This document shows positions 1 through 9,459 of a stretch of 64,000 nt of DNA, piece after piece (within the stretch, counting starts at the first letter, position 1; every line of letters begins with the position of its first letter). The stretch comes from an uncultured Pseudomonadota bacterium. Lineage in GTDB: Bacteria > Pseudomonadota > Gammaproteobacteria > CAJXQU01. The DNA lies in contig CAJXQU010000013.1 of NCBI GenBank assembly GCA_913058255.1, forward strand, positions 1 to 64,000, read 5' to 3'. Under the pieces are notes generated by a model. That model was not told the origin of the DNA. It was given only the letters and a program-made list of their open reading frames with translations, and made no database searches. Position numbers and translations under genes: made by a program.

Positions 1-1557
1 TTAGCACGTGGTTACTTAAACCAGCCTGAGCTGACGGATGAGAAGTTCATTGATAATCCGTTTGAAGAAGGAACAAAACTGTATCGCAGTGGTGATTTAG
101 CGCGTTGGTTAGGGGATGGGACGATTGAGTACTTGGGCCGCATGGATGACCAGGTGAAGGTACGGGGATACCGAATTGAGCTTGGTGAGATTGAAGGTCA
201 GCTTAATGAGCACCGAGTGGTTCAAAGCAGCGTTGTGATAGTGAAAGAGCAGGGGGATAGTAAGTTATTGATAGCCTACTATACCTTAGCGAAGGGTATT
301 TCAGGGGCGACCGAAGAGGCGCCTGATTTTAGAGCGTACCTGTCTGAACAGTTACCGGACTATATGTTGCCAACGGCATTTATTGAATTGGATAACATTC
401 CGTTGACATCCAATGGGAAGATTGACCGGAAGCAATTGGTGAAACAAGAGGTGACACTTGAATCGAAGGAGGCATACGTTGGTGCACGAACTGAGACGGA
501 AGCGACACTGGTAGCGATTTGGGAAGGTGTTTTAAAGGTAGAACGGATTGGTGTGAAGGATAACTTCTTTGAGTTAGGAGGGCATTCTTTGTTAGTTATG
601 AGCTTAAGAGCAAAAATTGAACTGTCTTTAGATATAAATATATCCGTCTCAGCTATTTTTGAGAGACCTACAATTGAAAAGTTAACCAAATTGCTAATGG
701 ATGAGTCTGATAATGTTAAATCTAGCTTACCAATTGTGCCTATCCAGCCTTATGGCTGTAAACCACCTTTATTTTGTGTACATCAAGGCGGGGGCATTAC
801 GCATTGTTACATAAGGCTAGCGCAAAGATTAAAAAAACTTGATGATGAACAACCTGTGTATGGATTACAAATGAAGGGGTTGGAGGAAAATGAAAATTTT
901 CATAAATCAATAGAAGAAATGGCTGCCTATTACATTGAAGCAATGGTTAAAATACAGCCGCAGGGACCTTATAATATATTGGGCTGGTCATCTGGAGGGG
1001 TCATTGCTTATGAGATGGCACAACAGTTAATTCAAAAAGGAGAAGAAATGGAATTACTAGCAATATTGGATAGTTCTATTGATGATTCGATGGGGGAATT
1101 GATAGACGATGATGATATTGAGGCTAGCTTAGATACTGTGACGGCTATAGTTTTAGGGCTTCTTAATCTTTCGACTGTTCCAGAAGAACTTAAGGACTTA
1201 GCTCCAGAGAGCCGATTGATTCGGATTCTCAATATTGCCCGAGAACGTGGGTTGATTTCTACAGATTTTAATCTTGAATACGCTAGACGTATGGCGCACT
1301 CTTGGCAGGTATCACAAGGGACTATGCAACGTTATAAACCTAGTCGATATGATCAACAGGTCACGCATTTTATAGCTACGCAGAATTTACCAAATGATAG
1401 AGCGGAAGTAGAGGCTATGAAAAAAAGGCAATCTTATTTGACACCAGATATGGTCATTCACGAGATAGATTGTCTGCATGGAGAGATGATGACACCACCT
1501 CATGTGGAAGTGATTGCAAATAAGCTGTACCAGTATTTAGGAGAAAAAATATCATGA
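1..1557 (+). CDS. Nonribosomal peptide synthetase, C-terminal part (A-T-TE), 5' truncated
   Basis: The reading frame is open from the first base, so the gene begins upstream of the window; 518 residues are visible. They start inside adenylation motif A6 (ARGYLNQPELT) and continue through A7 (YRSGDLARW, about 28-36), A8 (GRMDDQVKVRGYRIELGEIE, about 46-65) and A10 (NGKIDRK, about 138-144). A carrier domain follows with the phosphopantetheine site DNFFELGGHSLL (Ser about 196). A type I thioesterase domain comes last (about 250-518), with nucleophile motif GWSSGG (Ser about 330) and a late His (about 493). This is a complete release module: activation and tethering of the last amino acid, then hydrolysis or cyclisation of the product. 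The specificity-conferring A3-A5 residues lie outside the window, so the substrate cannot be predicted. The cyclic-peptide exporter gene follows directly. Family assignment is certain; the product is unknown. Confidence 0.95.
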   Translation, partial: LARGYLNQPELTDEKFIDNPFEEGTKLYRSGDLARWLGDGTIEYLGRMDDQVKVRGYRIELGEIEGQLNEHRVVQSSVVIVKEQGDSKLLIAYYTLAKGISGATEEAPDFRAYLSEQLPDYMLPTAFIELDNIPLTSNGKIDRKQLVKQEVTLESKEAYVGARTETEATLVAIWEGVLKVERIGVKDNFFELGGHSLLVMSLRAKIELSLDINISVSAIFERPTIEKLTKLLMDESDNVKSSLPIVPIQPYGCKPPLFCVHQGGGITHCYIRLAQRLKKLDDEQPVYGLQMKGLEENENFHKSIEEMAAYYIEAMVKIQPQGPYNILGWSSGGVIAYEMAQQLIQKGEEMELLAILDSSIDDSMGELIDDDDIEASLDTVTAIVLGLLNLSTVPEELKDLAPESRLIRILNIARERGLISTDFNLEYARRMAHSWQVSQGTMQRYKPSRYDQQVTHFIATQNLPNDRAEVEAMKKRQSYLTPDMVIHEIDCLHGEMMTPPHVEVIANKLYQYLGEKIS

Positions 1558-1607
1558 AAGCAAAGCAGATCTCTCAGGAATATTATTCGAATAAGGTAAA
1601 GTATTAA
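1554..1607 (+). CDS. Possible 17-residue coupling ORF between NRPS and exporter
   Basis: An ATG overlaps the NRPS stop codon in an ATGA arrangement and opens a 17-codon frame, MKAKQISQEYYSNKVKY, that ends at TAA one base before the exporter ATG. An AGGAG lies about 10 bases upstream of its start. An AAGG inside the little frame could serve as ribosome-binding site for the exporter. It may be a translational-coupling leader that passes ribosomes from the synthetase gene to the transporter gene. It could equally be chance, since the sequence resembles no family I know. Confidence 0.3.
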   Translation: MKAKQISQEYYSNKVKY

Positions 1608-1608
1608 C

Positions 1609-3246
1609 ATGCAATATATTTATCCTTTAATAAAAGCCTATAAGCGTCAGTTTGTACTGATGTCCATAATCAGTGTGATTAGTGGGGGTAGTGGGGCACT
1701 TTTTTTAGGGCTGATTAACTACAGCGTGACTATTCAAGGACAAGCTAATCGCTATTTAATCTATGGTTTTATTATTACCATCGTAATAATCCTCGCATCA
1801 CAGTATGTACATAAACGTTATTTTTCCAAAATTAGTAATAAGATTGTTAAACAATTAAGAGTTGATTTATCAGATAAGATCTTAGCGAGTTCATTGCGTT
1901 GTAAAGAGCAGTGTGGTGAAGCGGAGCTGCTGGCTTTACTCACTCAAGATATTCAAAGCTTATCGATGTTTTTAAATAATTTGCCACTCTTGTTATCTAG
2001 TACAGTACTGGTCTTTGCGATTGTAATTTACATTAGCTGGGTTTCAGGTCTTATCGTTAGTTTATTGATATTGAGTTTTTTTTGTGCTGGTATAATTGCG
2101 ATGCTGCTCGTGTTAGCTAAGCTGAAACCTTTATTTGAACGATTGAGGCAACATGAAGCAACGCTTCTGTCCCATTTTCGCGATCTCATCATAGGGTTTA
2201 AAGAATTAAAAATGAATGCAAAACAAGATCTTCTTGGTGAGCATATTAACCCTGAAGTTGTTGACCTTATGGAGTTAACCGTTACGGCAGAAGTAAAGGA
2301 AGTTGTTGCTGGGAATTGGGCGTATGGGAGTATATATGTTCTGATTACAGCGCTTATTTTTGTTTACCCGTTGTGGGTTAGCCTGCCACCAGAGGCCATT
2401 TTATCTAACGTTCTTTCCATCATCTATCTGATCACACCGATACAAACTATTATGATGACCTTTCCATTATTAATGAAGGCGAATATTGCTGCGCACAGAA
2501 TTGCCCAGGTTGAGTTGGAGATGAAATTAGAAACAGAATCACCACTACGTAATCGCATGGTTCCACAACCACTTAGCCATATAGAATTAACAAACCTTTG
2601 TTTTTCCTATATTGAAGCGGATACAAAACAGTCTGAAGAGAAAAAATACATAGGGCCTTTTCATTTAAGAATTAACAAACAAGAGATTGTTTTTATTGCC
2701 GGAGGCAACGGTAGTGGTAAAAGTACTTTAATAAAGTTGCTTTGTGGTTTATATAAGCCAGAAAAAGGCCAGATTATCTGGAATGGAGAAATATTGGAGG
2801 AGTATAAGCTAGCTGAATATCGTGAGCAATTTTCCACAGTGTTCAGTGATTTTCATCTCTATAACGCCGTTGACCTATATCATATAGAAACCCTTTTAGA
2901 CAATGATTTTGCTAAGCACTGGGGACAACAGGCATTGTTAAGTGATTTTGGTTTGGAAAATATAATTGTTTTAGGAAGACCATTATCAGTAGAAGCATTA
3001 TCCAGTGGCCAGAAAAAGCGTCTAGCCATTCTTATTGCTGTTTTGCAACCTAAACCTATTTGTTTATTTGATGAGCCTGCAGCAGAGCTTGACCCAGATT
3101 TTAAACATTATTTTTATACAGAGCTTCTGGGTAAATTGCGAGCTGGCGGTAAAACAATAATAGTTGTAACTCATGATGATAATTACTTTAAGGAAGCGGA
3201 TCGTTTGATTCAATTAAGAGATGGTATAATCATCAAAGATGCTTGA
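1609..3246 (+). CDS. Cyclic peptide-type ABC exporter (fused permease and ATPase)
   Basis: The 545-residue protein has an N-terminal membrane domain with about six hydrophobic segments (about 15-300) and a C-terminal ATPase. The ATPase shows Walker A GGNGSGKST (about 365-373), signature LSSGQ (about 464-468), Walker B CLFDEP (about 485-490) and the switch His in VVTHD (about 522). Length and layout match the SyrD/PvdE cyclic peptide transporter family, whose members export nonribosomal peptides or siderophore precursors across the inner membrane. It lies 51 bases after the synthetase with only the tiny ORF between, so the two are almost certainly one operon and this is the exporter of the NRPS product. 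A stand-alone lipid or bacteriocin exporter is less likely because no peptidase domain is present. Confidence 0.9.
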   Translation: MQYIYPLIKAYKRQFVLMSIISVISGGSGALFLGLINYSVTIQGQANRYLIYGFIITIVIILASQYVHKRYFSKISNKIVKQLRVDLSDKILASSLRCKEQCGEAELLALLTQDIQSLSMFLNNLPLLLSSTVLVFAIVIYISWVSGLIVSLLILSFFCAGIIAMLLVLAKLKPLFERLRQHEATLLSHFRDLIIGFKELKMNAKQDLLGEHINPEVVDLMELTVTAEVKEVVAGNWAYGSIYVLITALIFVYPLWVSLPPEAILSNVLSIIYLITPIQTIMMTFPLLMKANIAAHRIAQVELEMKLETESPLRNRMVPQPLSHIELTNLCFSYIEADTKQSEEKKYIGPFHLRINKQEIVFIAGGNGSGKSTLIKLLCGLYKPEKGQIIWNGEILEEYKLAEYREQFSTVFSDFHLYNAVDLYHIETLLDNDFAKHWGQQALLSDFGLENIIVLGRPLSVEALSSGQKKRLAILIAVLQPKPICLFDEPAAELDPDFKHYFYTELLGKLRAGGKTIIVVTHDDNYFKEADRLIQLRDGIIIKDA

Positions 3247-3271
3247 TCTTTTTTATATAATCAATGGTAAT

Positions 3272-3492
3272 TCACTCATAGTTCACGCGCTCTGATTTCA
3301 AGCTTCTGAAAAAACGTTCAGTAACCACATTATCTAAACACAGTTTCCGGCACGACTCATGCTGGATGCCAGACCATGTTCTTTTAGTGCACTTTGAAAA
3401 GCATTACTGGTACATTCAGAACCTTGGTCACTATGAAAAAAGACCTTGTCATTTGGCGGCCGTTTATAAACCATGCGTCGGCCTTTCAGCAT
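3272..3492 (-). pseudogene. IS3-family transposase (orfB/DDE) fragment, frameshifted
   Basis: The minus strand encodes the C-terminal integrase core of an IS3-family transposase. HSDQGSECTSNAF and HGLASSMSRAGNC are followed, after a two-base GT duplication that shifts the frame, by LDNVVTERFFRSLKSERVNY and a stop. The second catalytic Asp (HSDQG) and the Glu of the TERFF motif are recognisable. The fragment is cut off on its N-terminal side near 3492 and stops early on its C-terminal side. No terminal inverted repeats or orfA are visible, so it cannot move by itself. It sits just downstream of the exporter gene, inside the presumed island. Confidence 0.85.
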
Positions 3493-3617
3493 AGTAGAAA
3501 GTTATCTCTATTTTTATAACTACAAAGGATTACATTCTTAACTGGGTTACATTATCTCGATGAAGAAAACAGCAGCATTGAAAAAAGTGGCTTAAAGTTA
3601 CTTCAAGATTACTTGGC

Positions 3618-3806
3618 CATTACAGTCATACATGGGCTAGTTGGCATATTTAAATGGGAACCCCGATGAATGTGTTTCAAGAATTTGGAGGTTGGTCAGG
3701 TCAGAAAATGGTACAGTGATATGCACATCTTTCGTCAGAGCATGTAAATAAGCTTATGGGAGTTGAACAGGATGGCACAAACTTGGCACAATTAGGAAAA
3801 GTGTAG
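3618..3806 (+). pseudogene. Tyrosine integrase C-terminal remnant beside tRNA-Arg
   Basis: The plus strand in this frame reads HTWASWHI, stop, MGTPMNVFQEFGGWSGQKMVQ, stop, YAHLSSEHVNKL. This is the C-terminal catalytic segment of a phage-type tyrosine recombinase, with the nucleophile Tyr in the usual RYAHL position. Both internal stops (TAA at 3651, TGA at 3717) fall where the family usually has Gln and Arg, consistent with C-to-T changes of CAA and CGA. The HDLRH box is also damaged (HYSH). The remnant ends 42 bases from the 3' end of the tRNA-Arg gene, the usual place for an island integrase. It is clearly non-functional. Confidence 0.8.
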
Positions 3807-3848
3807 AACGAGGGTGTTAGTTTAAACCACTGTTTTCAATAAAGAAAA

Positions 3849-3925
3849 TGGTGCGCCCGGAAGGATTCGAACCTCCGACCACCTGGTTCGTAGCCAGGTA
3901 CTCTATCCAGCTGAGCTACGGGCGC
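3849..3925 (-). tRNA. tRNA-Arg (anticodon ACG)
   Basis: Read on the minus strand, it has a complete cloverleaf with acceptor GCGCCCG, D-arm, anticodon stem CCTGG/CCAGG with loop CTACGAA (anticodon ACG), T-arm GGTTCGAATCC and an encoded CCA. Its 3' end faces the accessory region with the NRPS and the dead integrase, so this tRNA is the probable attachment site of that island. It is followed upstream by tRNA-Ser and csrA, a pairing common in gammaproteobacteria. Confidence 0.97.
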
Positions 3926-4008
3926 TCTGATTGGGTTGTGTATTCTAGACTTAGATAAATCTTAGTCAAGCATTTCAACGGTTAATTAGTTGCTAATTAC
4001 TAATTAAA

Positions 4009-4100
4009 TGGCGGAGAGAGAGGGATTCGAACCCTCGATACGGGATAAACCGTATACTCCCTTAGCAGGGGAGCGCCTTCAGCCGCTCGGCCACCTCTCC
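4009..4100 (-). tRNA. tRNA-Ser (anticodon GCT)
   Basis: This minus-strand class II tRNA has acceptor GGAGAGG, a long variable arm, anticodon stem CTCCC/GGGAG with loop CTGCTAA (anticodon GCT) and an encoded CCA. It reads serine AGC/AGU codons. It lies between csrA and tRNA-Arg in the same direction and is probably co-transcribed with them. Confidence 0.97.
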
Positions 4101-4169
4101 ACGGGGTGCGTAGGATACCCTGTATTAATTGCTTTGGTAAAGGGTTGATTTACTTTTTTTTAAGTAAAC

Positions 4170-4379
4170 TTATTCTGCTTCTCCACTTGGGGTAGAGTTG
4201 CCTTCTTTATCATCCTTTTCGTCTTGAATGCGTTGATAAATTTCTTCTCTGTGCACAGCTACTTCTCTAGGCGCGTTAACACCGAGCCGCACTTGATTCC
4301 CCTTGACGCCTAACACAGTGATAGTGACTTCATCGCCTATCATTAGTGCTTCGCCAACTCGCCTTGTCAATATAAGCAT
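4170..4379 (-). CDS. csrA: Carbon storage regulator CsrA/RsmA
   Basis: The 69-residue protein begins [20 protein letters not shown] and contains [25 protein letters not shown], the diagnostic CsrA sequence. Arg in the last part of this motif and residues of the first strand form the RNA-binding face. CsrA is a small dimeric regulator that binds GGA motifs in mRNA leaders and controls carbon flow, motility and secondary metabolism. The tail after residue 57 is acidic, as in many CsrA proteins. It lies between lysC and tRNA-Ser, which is its usual position. Confidence 0.98.
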   Translation of the reverse strand: MLILTRRVGEALMIGDEVTITVLGVKGNQVRLGVNAPREVAVHREEIYQRIQDEKDDKEGNSTPSGEAE

Positions 4380-4542
4380 TTGGTTCTAGCTCCATTCTTA
4401 AATTTGGTCGTTCTTTTATAATTATCAGTATAGTGAGATGCGACGTGTAGCATTATATACTCCACAGCGTTTTTACGATAGATTTTTTTCGTTCAGAACG
4501 AGCAATCCCCTTATCCCTTTTACGTATAGTATTGCTTTAGTT

Positions 4543-5760
4543 TTAGCTTTCGTCCAGTCCGAAAGCTGAATGAAGTGTCCGGACTCCTAATTCAAGATAT
4601 TTTTCTTCTACGACAACAGAAATTTTAATTTCAGAAGTCGAGATCATCTGAATATTGATTCCTTCATCAGAAAGTGCCTTGAACATCTTACTTGCAACGC
4701 CAGCATGTGAACGCATACCAATACCAACAACGGATAGCTTTACTATTTTTTCGTCACCGTCAACAGATCTGGCATTTAAGCGGTGTTTAACTTTTTCGAG
4801 AATTGTCTGTGTTTGAATGTAATCATTTCGGTTAACAGTAAAGGTGAAGTCTGTTGTTCCATCGGCACTAACATTTTGAATGATCATATCGACTTCGATA
4901 CCTGCATCTGCAACTGGGCCAAGTATTGCTACTGCTACACCGGGTTCATCCGGGACACCTTGTAATGTGACTTTTGCTTCATCTCGGTTAGCAGTAACCC
5001 CTGAGATCATGACTTGTTCCATAGTGTTATCCTCGGAAGTAATTAATGTGCCTTCGCCATCTTCAAAAGAGGAGAGTACACGCATTGGGACATTATATTT
5101 TTGTGCAAACTCGACCGATCGAATCTGTAAAACTTTTGCGCCTAGGCTAGCCATCTCCAACATTTCTTCGTAAGTTATAGATTTTAGGCGTCTAGCTGCA
5201 GGTACTATGCGGGGGTCTGTTGTATAGACTCCATCAACATCAGTATAGATCTGACATTCATCGGCTTTAAGAGCCGCGGCTAAGGCTACAGCTGTTGTAT
5301 CTGATCCGCCACGGCCTAATGTGGTGATGTTGCCATGCTCATCGACCCCTTGAAAACCAGCGACAACTACGATGTGTCCGTCTCCAAGATCACGTTTGAT
5401 TTTCTGTTCATCAATACTGAGTATACGAGCTTTGTTATGTACGGAGTTTGTTAAAATTCGAACTTGACCACCCGTGTAGGATTTTGCTGTATAACCTTTA
5501 GCTTCTAAAGCCATACATAAGAGTGCAATAGTAACTTGCTCTCCTGTCGATAGGAGTACATCAAGCTCGCGTCCTCTGGGTTGTTCCGTTATTTGTTGGG
5601 CCAGTGCCGTAAGACGATTCGTTTCACCACTCATCGCTGAGACAGCAACAACAATATTCTGGCCTTTCTTTTTGTGAGAAATGACTCTATCAGCAACAGC
5701 GTTTATACGTTCAACTGTTCCGACGGAAGTCCCACCATACTTTTGAATTACTAGTGTCAT
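4543..5760 (-). CDS. lysC: Aspartate kinase (monofunctional, ACT-regulated)
   Basis: The 405-residue protein begins MTLVIQKYGGTSVGTVERI (substrate/ATP loop) and contains GRGGSDTTAVALAAAL and YTDVDGVYTTDPRIVP in the kinase domain. Two ACT domains follow (about 265-335 and 345-405). It phosphorylates aspartate in the first step toward lysine, threonine and methionine. The length fits the short lysine-feedback-type enzymes found in Pseudomonas and relatives, not the longer bifunctional ThrA. It starts at ATG with 163 bases separating it from csrA downstream on the same strand. Confidence 0.97.
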   Translation of the reverse strand: MTLVIQKYGGTSVGTVERINAVADRVISHKKKGQNIVVAVSAMSGETNRLTALAQQITEQPRGRELDVLLSTGEQVTIALLCMALEAKGYTAKSYTGGQVRILTNSVHNKARILSIDEQKIKRDLGDGHIVVVAGFQGVDEHGNITTLGRGGSDTTAVALAAALKADECQIYTDVDGVYTTDPRIVPAARRLKSITYEEMLEMASLGAKVLQIRSVEFAQKYNVPMRVLSSFEDGEGTLITSEDNTMEQVMISGVTANRDEAKVTLQGVPDEPGVAVAILGPVADAGIEVDMIIQNVSADGTTDFTFTVNRNDYIQTQTILEKVKHRLNARSVDGDEKIVKLSVVGIGMRSHAGVASKMFKALSDEGINIQMISTSEIKISVVVEEKYLELGVRTLHSAFGLDES

Positions 5761-5955
5761 ATCTATATTTACGGATTACCGCTTACTCTTCTGATTGTAT
5801 ACATGGGTGATGCTCTTTAAAGGACGAAACTCTAACTGAATGAGTTATAAATGTTAAGTCCATAGCAAAAAAAGTGATATAGAACATTCGTCTGATAAAA
5901 ATACCAAATTAGATGTTCTCATCTGTAAAGTGTGATGGTATAGTATGCGGCTTGT

Positions 5956-6040
<85 letters not shown>

Positions 6041-6093
6041 TTTCATAATTTATATTTCTGAATAATACAAAACAAACATTGAGGCAGGATTAA

Positions 6094-7410
6094 ATGCAGG
6101 TTTCTGTTGAATCTACAGGGGCGTTGGAACGCCGCATGCGGGTTGATGTACCCGAAGAACGTATCGAAGACGAAGTTAAAAATCGTCTGCAATCTTTAAC
6201 TAAGACAGCTCGAGTTGATGGTTTTCGTCAAGGTAAGGTTCCTGTCAGAGTCATTCAACAGCGATATGGTCAGCAAGTCCGGTTTGAAGTTCTCAGTGAA
6301 GTTATGCGCTCCACTTACATGGAAGCAATTGAAGCAGAAAAACTACGACCCGCTGGTGAACCTTCTATAGAACAAGCAGAAGCTGATGATTCTGAGAAAG
6401 GCCTTTCTTATACAGCGGTTTTTGAAGTTTATCCTGAAGTCACAATTAAGCCAGTTGAACAGTTAGAGCTAGATCTGCCGACGTGTGAAGTGGGAGATGC
6501 CGACGTTGATAAAATGGTAGAAACTTTACGCTCACAACAATCAACTTTTTCAGAGGTTGACCGTAAAGTTGAGTCTGACTATCAGGTTAATATTGATTTT
6601 GAAGGTTACCTCGAAGATGAAAAGTTTGAAGGTGGTGAAGCTCAAGATTTTGATATTGTCATTGGTGGTAAACGATTTATCGATGGTTTCGAGGAAGGCT
6701 TAGTTGGCTTGAAAGCAGGTGACAGTACTAGCTTGAAACTTGAGTTTCCAGATCCATATCAAAATACAGAGCTAGCTGGAAAACCTGTTCGTTTTGAAGT
6801 CAAAGTTAACAAGGTTTCTGCACCAGAGCTACCTGAGTTAGATGATGAGTTCTTTAAGCGGTTCGGTGTGGAAGAAGGGGGTGTTGATGCGTTCAAAACT
6901 AATATCCGTGAGAATATGGAAAGAGAATGTACGCAACGCGTCAAGAATCAGGCTAAAAGTCGCGTTTTCAACGCACTTTATGACGAAAACCCATTTGAAG
7001 TGCCTCAGTCGTTGGTCAACGGTGAAACCGAACAGCTATTAGAACAAACAAAACAACGTCTAGCTCAACAGGGTTTGCCTGCGGAACAGCTTGATTCTCT
7101 TGATAAAGATACGTTTGTCACTGAAGCAAAGAAAAGAGTGGCATTAGGATTGCTTATGTCAGAGATAATTAAGACAAACGAAATGACAGCAGACCCTGCT
7201 CAAGTACGAACTATGGTTGAATCAATGGCTGCTAATTACGAAGATCCGACAGCGCTAGTACAACATTACTACGCGGATAAAAGTCGATTAGCTGACATAC
7301 AAAGCATGGTTTTGGAAGAAGAAGTAGTCAGCTGGATTACGGATAAAGCGAAAATAACGCCTGATCCTATAACGTTCGATGCCTTGATGAATCCTGAATC
7401 CACAGAATAG
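6094..7410 (+). CDS. tig: Trigger factor, ribosome-associated chaperone and prolyl isomerase
   Basis: The 438-residue protein has the ribosome-docking signature GFRQGKVP at about 43-50, an FKBP-type prolyl isomerase domain at about 160-245 (VNIDFEGYLEDEKFEGGEAQDFDIVIG) and a helical C-terminal cradle. Full length matches E. coli trigger factor. It binds nascent chains at the ribosome exit. The gene heads the usual tig-clpP-clpX-lon series, 21 bases before clpP. Confidence 0.98.
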   Translation: MQVSVESTGALERRMRVDVPEERIEDEVKNRLQSLTKTARVDGFRQGKVPVRVIQQRYGQQVRFEVLSEVMRSTYMEAIEAEKLRPAGEPSIEQAEADDSEKGLSYTAVFEVYPEVTIKPVEQLELDLPTCEVGDADVDKMVETLRSQQSTFSEVDRKVESDYQVNIDFEGYLEDEKFEGGEAQDFDIVIGGKRFIDGFEEGLVGLKAGDSTSLKLEFPDPYQNTELAGKPVRFEVKVNKVSAPELPELDDEFFKRFGVEEGGVDAFKTNIRENMERECTQRVKNQAKSRVFNALYDENPFEVPQSLVNGETEQLLEQTKQRLAQQGLPAEQLDSLDKDTFVTEAKKRVALGLLMSEIIKTNEMTADPAQVRTMVESMAANYEDPTALVQHYYADKSRLADIQSMVLEEEVVSWITDKAKITPDPITFDALMNPESTE

Positions 7411-7431
7411 AATTAAGAGGTAGATGATTAT

Positions 7432-8085
7432 ATGTCAGTATATGGCTCACAAACACAAACAAGCTTGGGTAACGAAACAAAAGCGTTGAACCTAGTCCCT
7501 ATGGTCGTAGAGCAGTCAGCTCGCGGCGAACGTTCTTACGATATTTATTCCAGACTCTTAAAAGAGCGTGTTATATTTTTAGTTGGTCCCGTAGAAGATC
7601 AAGTTGCTAATGTAATCGTTGCTCAAATGTTGTTTTTGGAATCAGAAAATCCTGACAAAGATATTCATTTTTATATAAACTCTCCAGGTGGGGTTGTGAC
7701 TGCAGGTATGGCTATTTACGATACTATGCAGTTCATTAAAGCTGATGTTAGTACTATGTGCATAGGTCAAGCGGCCAGTATGGGTGCATTACTACTGACA
7801 GGTGGCGCAGCCGGAAAGCGTTATGCTCTACCAAACTCACGAGTTATGATTCACCAACCATTGGGTGGTTTTCAAGGTCAGGCCACAGATGTCGATATAC
7901 ATGCTAGAGAGATCCTGAAAATGCGTGAGAATCTCAATGGCATAATGGCATTTCATTCAGGTCAGTCGATGGAAAGTATCGCAAAAGACACTGAGCGAGA
8001 TAACTTTATGAGTGCTGCGGAAGCTGCGGAATATGGTTTGATCGATACTGTTTTGCAAAGTCGCAGTCAGGTTGCTGAAGATTAG
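7432..8085 (+). CDS. clpP: ATP-dependent Clp protease proteolytic subunit
   Basis: The 217-residue serine protease carries the catalytic triad in standard context: Ser about 116 in [14 protein letters not shown], His about 141 in VMIHQPLGG and Asp about 190 in TERDNFM. The short N-terminal stretch before LVPMVVEQS is probably removed as a propeptide. It forms the tetradecameric barrel that works with ClpX, which is encoded next, and with ClpA if present elsewhere. A Shine-Dalgarno AGAGG precedes the ATG. Confidence 0.98.
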   Translation: MSVYGSQTQTSLGNETKALNLVPMVVEQSARGERSYDIYSRLLKERVIFLVGPVEDQVANVIVAQMLFLESENPDKDIHFYINSPGGVVTAGMAIYDTMQFIKADVSTMCIGQAASMGALLLTGGAAGKRYALPNSRVMIHQPLGGFQGQATDVDIHAREILKMRENLNGIMAFHSGQSMESIAKDTERDNFMSAAEAAEYGLIDTVLQSRSQVAED

Positions 8086-8153
8086 TCAATAAAAACTGTC
8101 TCACAATATTTACAGGTGATATTATTTCATCAGAACAGTTTTAGAGGTAAGGT

Positions 8154-9434
8154 ATGAGCGACGATAAAAAGGATGATGGGAATGATAGTGACCGACTATT
8201 ATATTGTTCCTTCTGTGGGAAAAGCCAGCATGAAGTTAGAAAGCTGATTGCGGGACCTTCCGTTTTCATCTGTGATGAATGTGTGGATCTTTGTAACGAC
8301 ATTATCAAAGAAGAAATTCAAGAAAAAACAGTCAGTGGTACTGGCGGTAAATTACCGACTCCACATGAGATTAAAGAGCTGCTTGATGAATATGTAATTG
8401 GTCAAAAACATGCTAAGAAGATCTTGTCTGTAGCTGTGTATAACCACTACAAGCGACTTGAAACTGATGTTAAAAAAGATGAAGTTGAACTGTCAAAAAG
8501 TAATGTGCTTTTAGTCGGGCCTACGGGTAGTGGTAAAACTTTACTTGCGGAAACATTAGCCAGAATGCTTAATGTTCCCTTTACAATGGCTGATGCGACA
8601 ACTTTAACTGAAGCTGGTTATGTTGGTGAAGATGTTGAAAACATTATCCAGAAATTACTCCAAAAATGTGACTATGATGTAGATAAAGCTCAAAGAGGCA
8701 TTGTTTATATTGATGAGATCGACAAGATTTCACGTAAGTCAGACAATCCATCAATAACCCGTGATGTTTCAGGTGAGGGTGTTCAACAGGCCTTATTGAA
8801 ATTAATCGAAGGTACAGTTGCATCTGTTCCTCCCCAAGGTGGTCGTAAACATCCTCAGCAGGAATTTTTGCAAGTTAATACAGCAAACATTCTCTTTATT
8901 TGTGGTGGTGCGTTCGCAGGCTTGGACAAAATTATTCGTGACCGCTCTGAAAAAGGTGGTATCGGTTTCTCAGCTGAAGTTAAAAGTAAAGATGAAACTC
9001 GTACCGTTGGTGAGCTGCTTAATGAAGTAGAACCAGAAGATTTAGTCAAATATGGTCTCATCCCTGAATTCATTGGTCGACTACCTGTTATTGCGACTTT
9101 GGAAGAGTTGGAAGAGGAGCAGTTGGTTGAAATACTTGTTGAACCGAAAAACTCTTTAAGTAAGCAATATTCTAAATTATTCGAGATGGAAGGTGTTGAG
9201 CTAGAATTCCGTAAAGAGGCTTTACTTGAAGTTGCAAAGAAAGCGTTGGAACGAAAAACGGGTGCACGTGGATTACGTTCAATTATCGAGCAAAACCTCT
9301 TAGAGACGATGTACGATATCCCTTCGATGGAAAATGTTACTAAAGTTGTGGTTGATGAAACTGTTATCACAGGTGAGTCTAAACCTATCCTGATATACGA
9401 GGATTCTGATTTACCAAAAGCTGCATCTGAATAA
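8154..9434 (+). CDS. clpX: ClpX, ATPase unfoldase of ClpXP
   Basis: The 426-residue protein has an N-terminal zinc-binding domain (Cys pairs at about 18/21 and 40/43, in YCSFCGK and ICDECVDLC), Walker A GPTGSGKT at about 122-129, Walker [10 protein letters not shown], and the pore loop GYVGEDVE. The C-terminal small AAA+ domain contains the sensor-2 motif GARGLRS. It unfolds tagged proteins and feeds them to ClpP. A clear AGAGGTAAGG precedes the ATG. Confidence 0.98.
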   Translation: MSDDKKDDGNDSDRLLYCSFCGKSQHEVRKLIAGPSVFICDECVDLCNDIIKEEIQEKTVSGTGGKLPTPHEIKELLDEYVIGQKHAKKILSVAVYNHYKRLETDVKKDEVELSKSNVLLVGPTGSGKTLLAETLARMLNVPFTMADATTLTEAGYVGEDVENIIQKLLQKCDYDVDKAQRGIVYIDEIDKISRKSDNPSITRDVSGEGVQQALLKLIEGTVASVPPQGGRKHPQQEFLQVNTANILFICGGAFAGLDKIIRDRSEKGGIGFSAEVKSKDETRTVGELLNEVEPEDLVKYGLIPEFIGRLPVIATLEELEEEQLVEILVEPKNSLSKQYSKLFEMEGVELEFRKEALLEVAKKALERKTGARGLRSIIEQNLLETMYDIPSMENVTKVVVDETVITGESKPILIYEDSDLPKAASE

Positions 9435-9459
9435 AAAAATTCAATAAAAGTGGGCTCAA

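Noticed and set aside
8855-9370. 171-codon frame on the minus strand inside clpX
   Set aside because: Antisense shadow of a well-conserved gene; composition is that of reversed ClpX codons and no family is matched.
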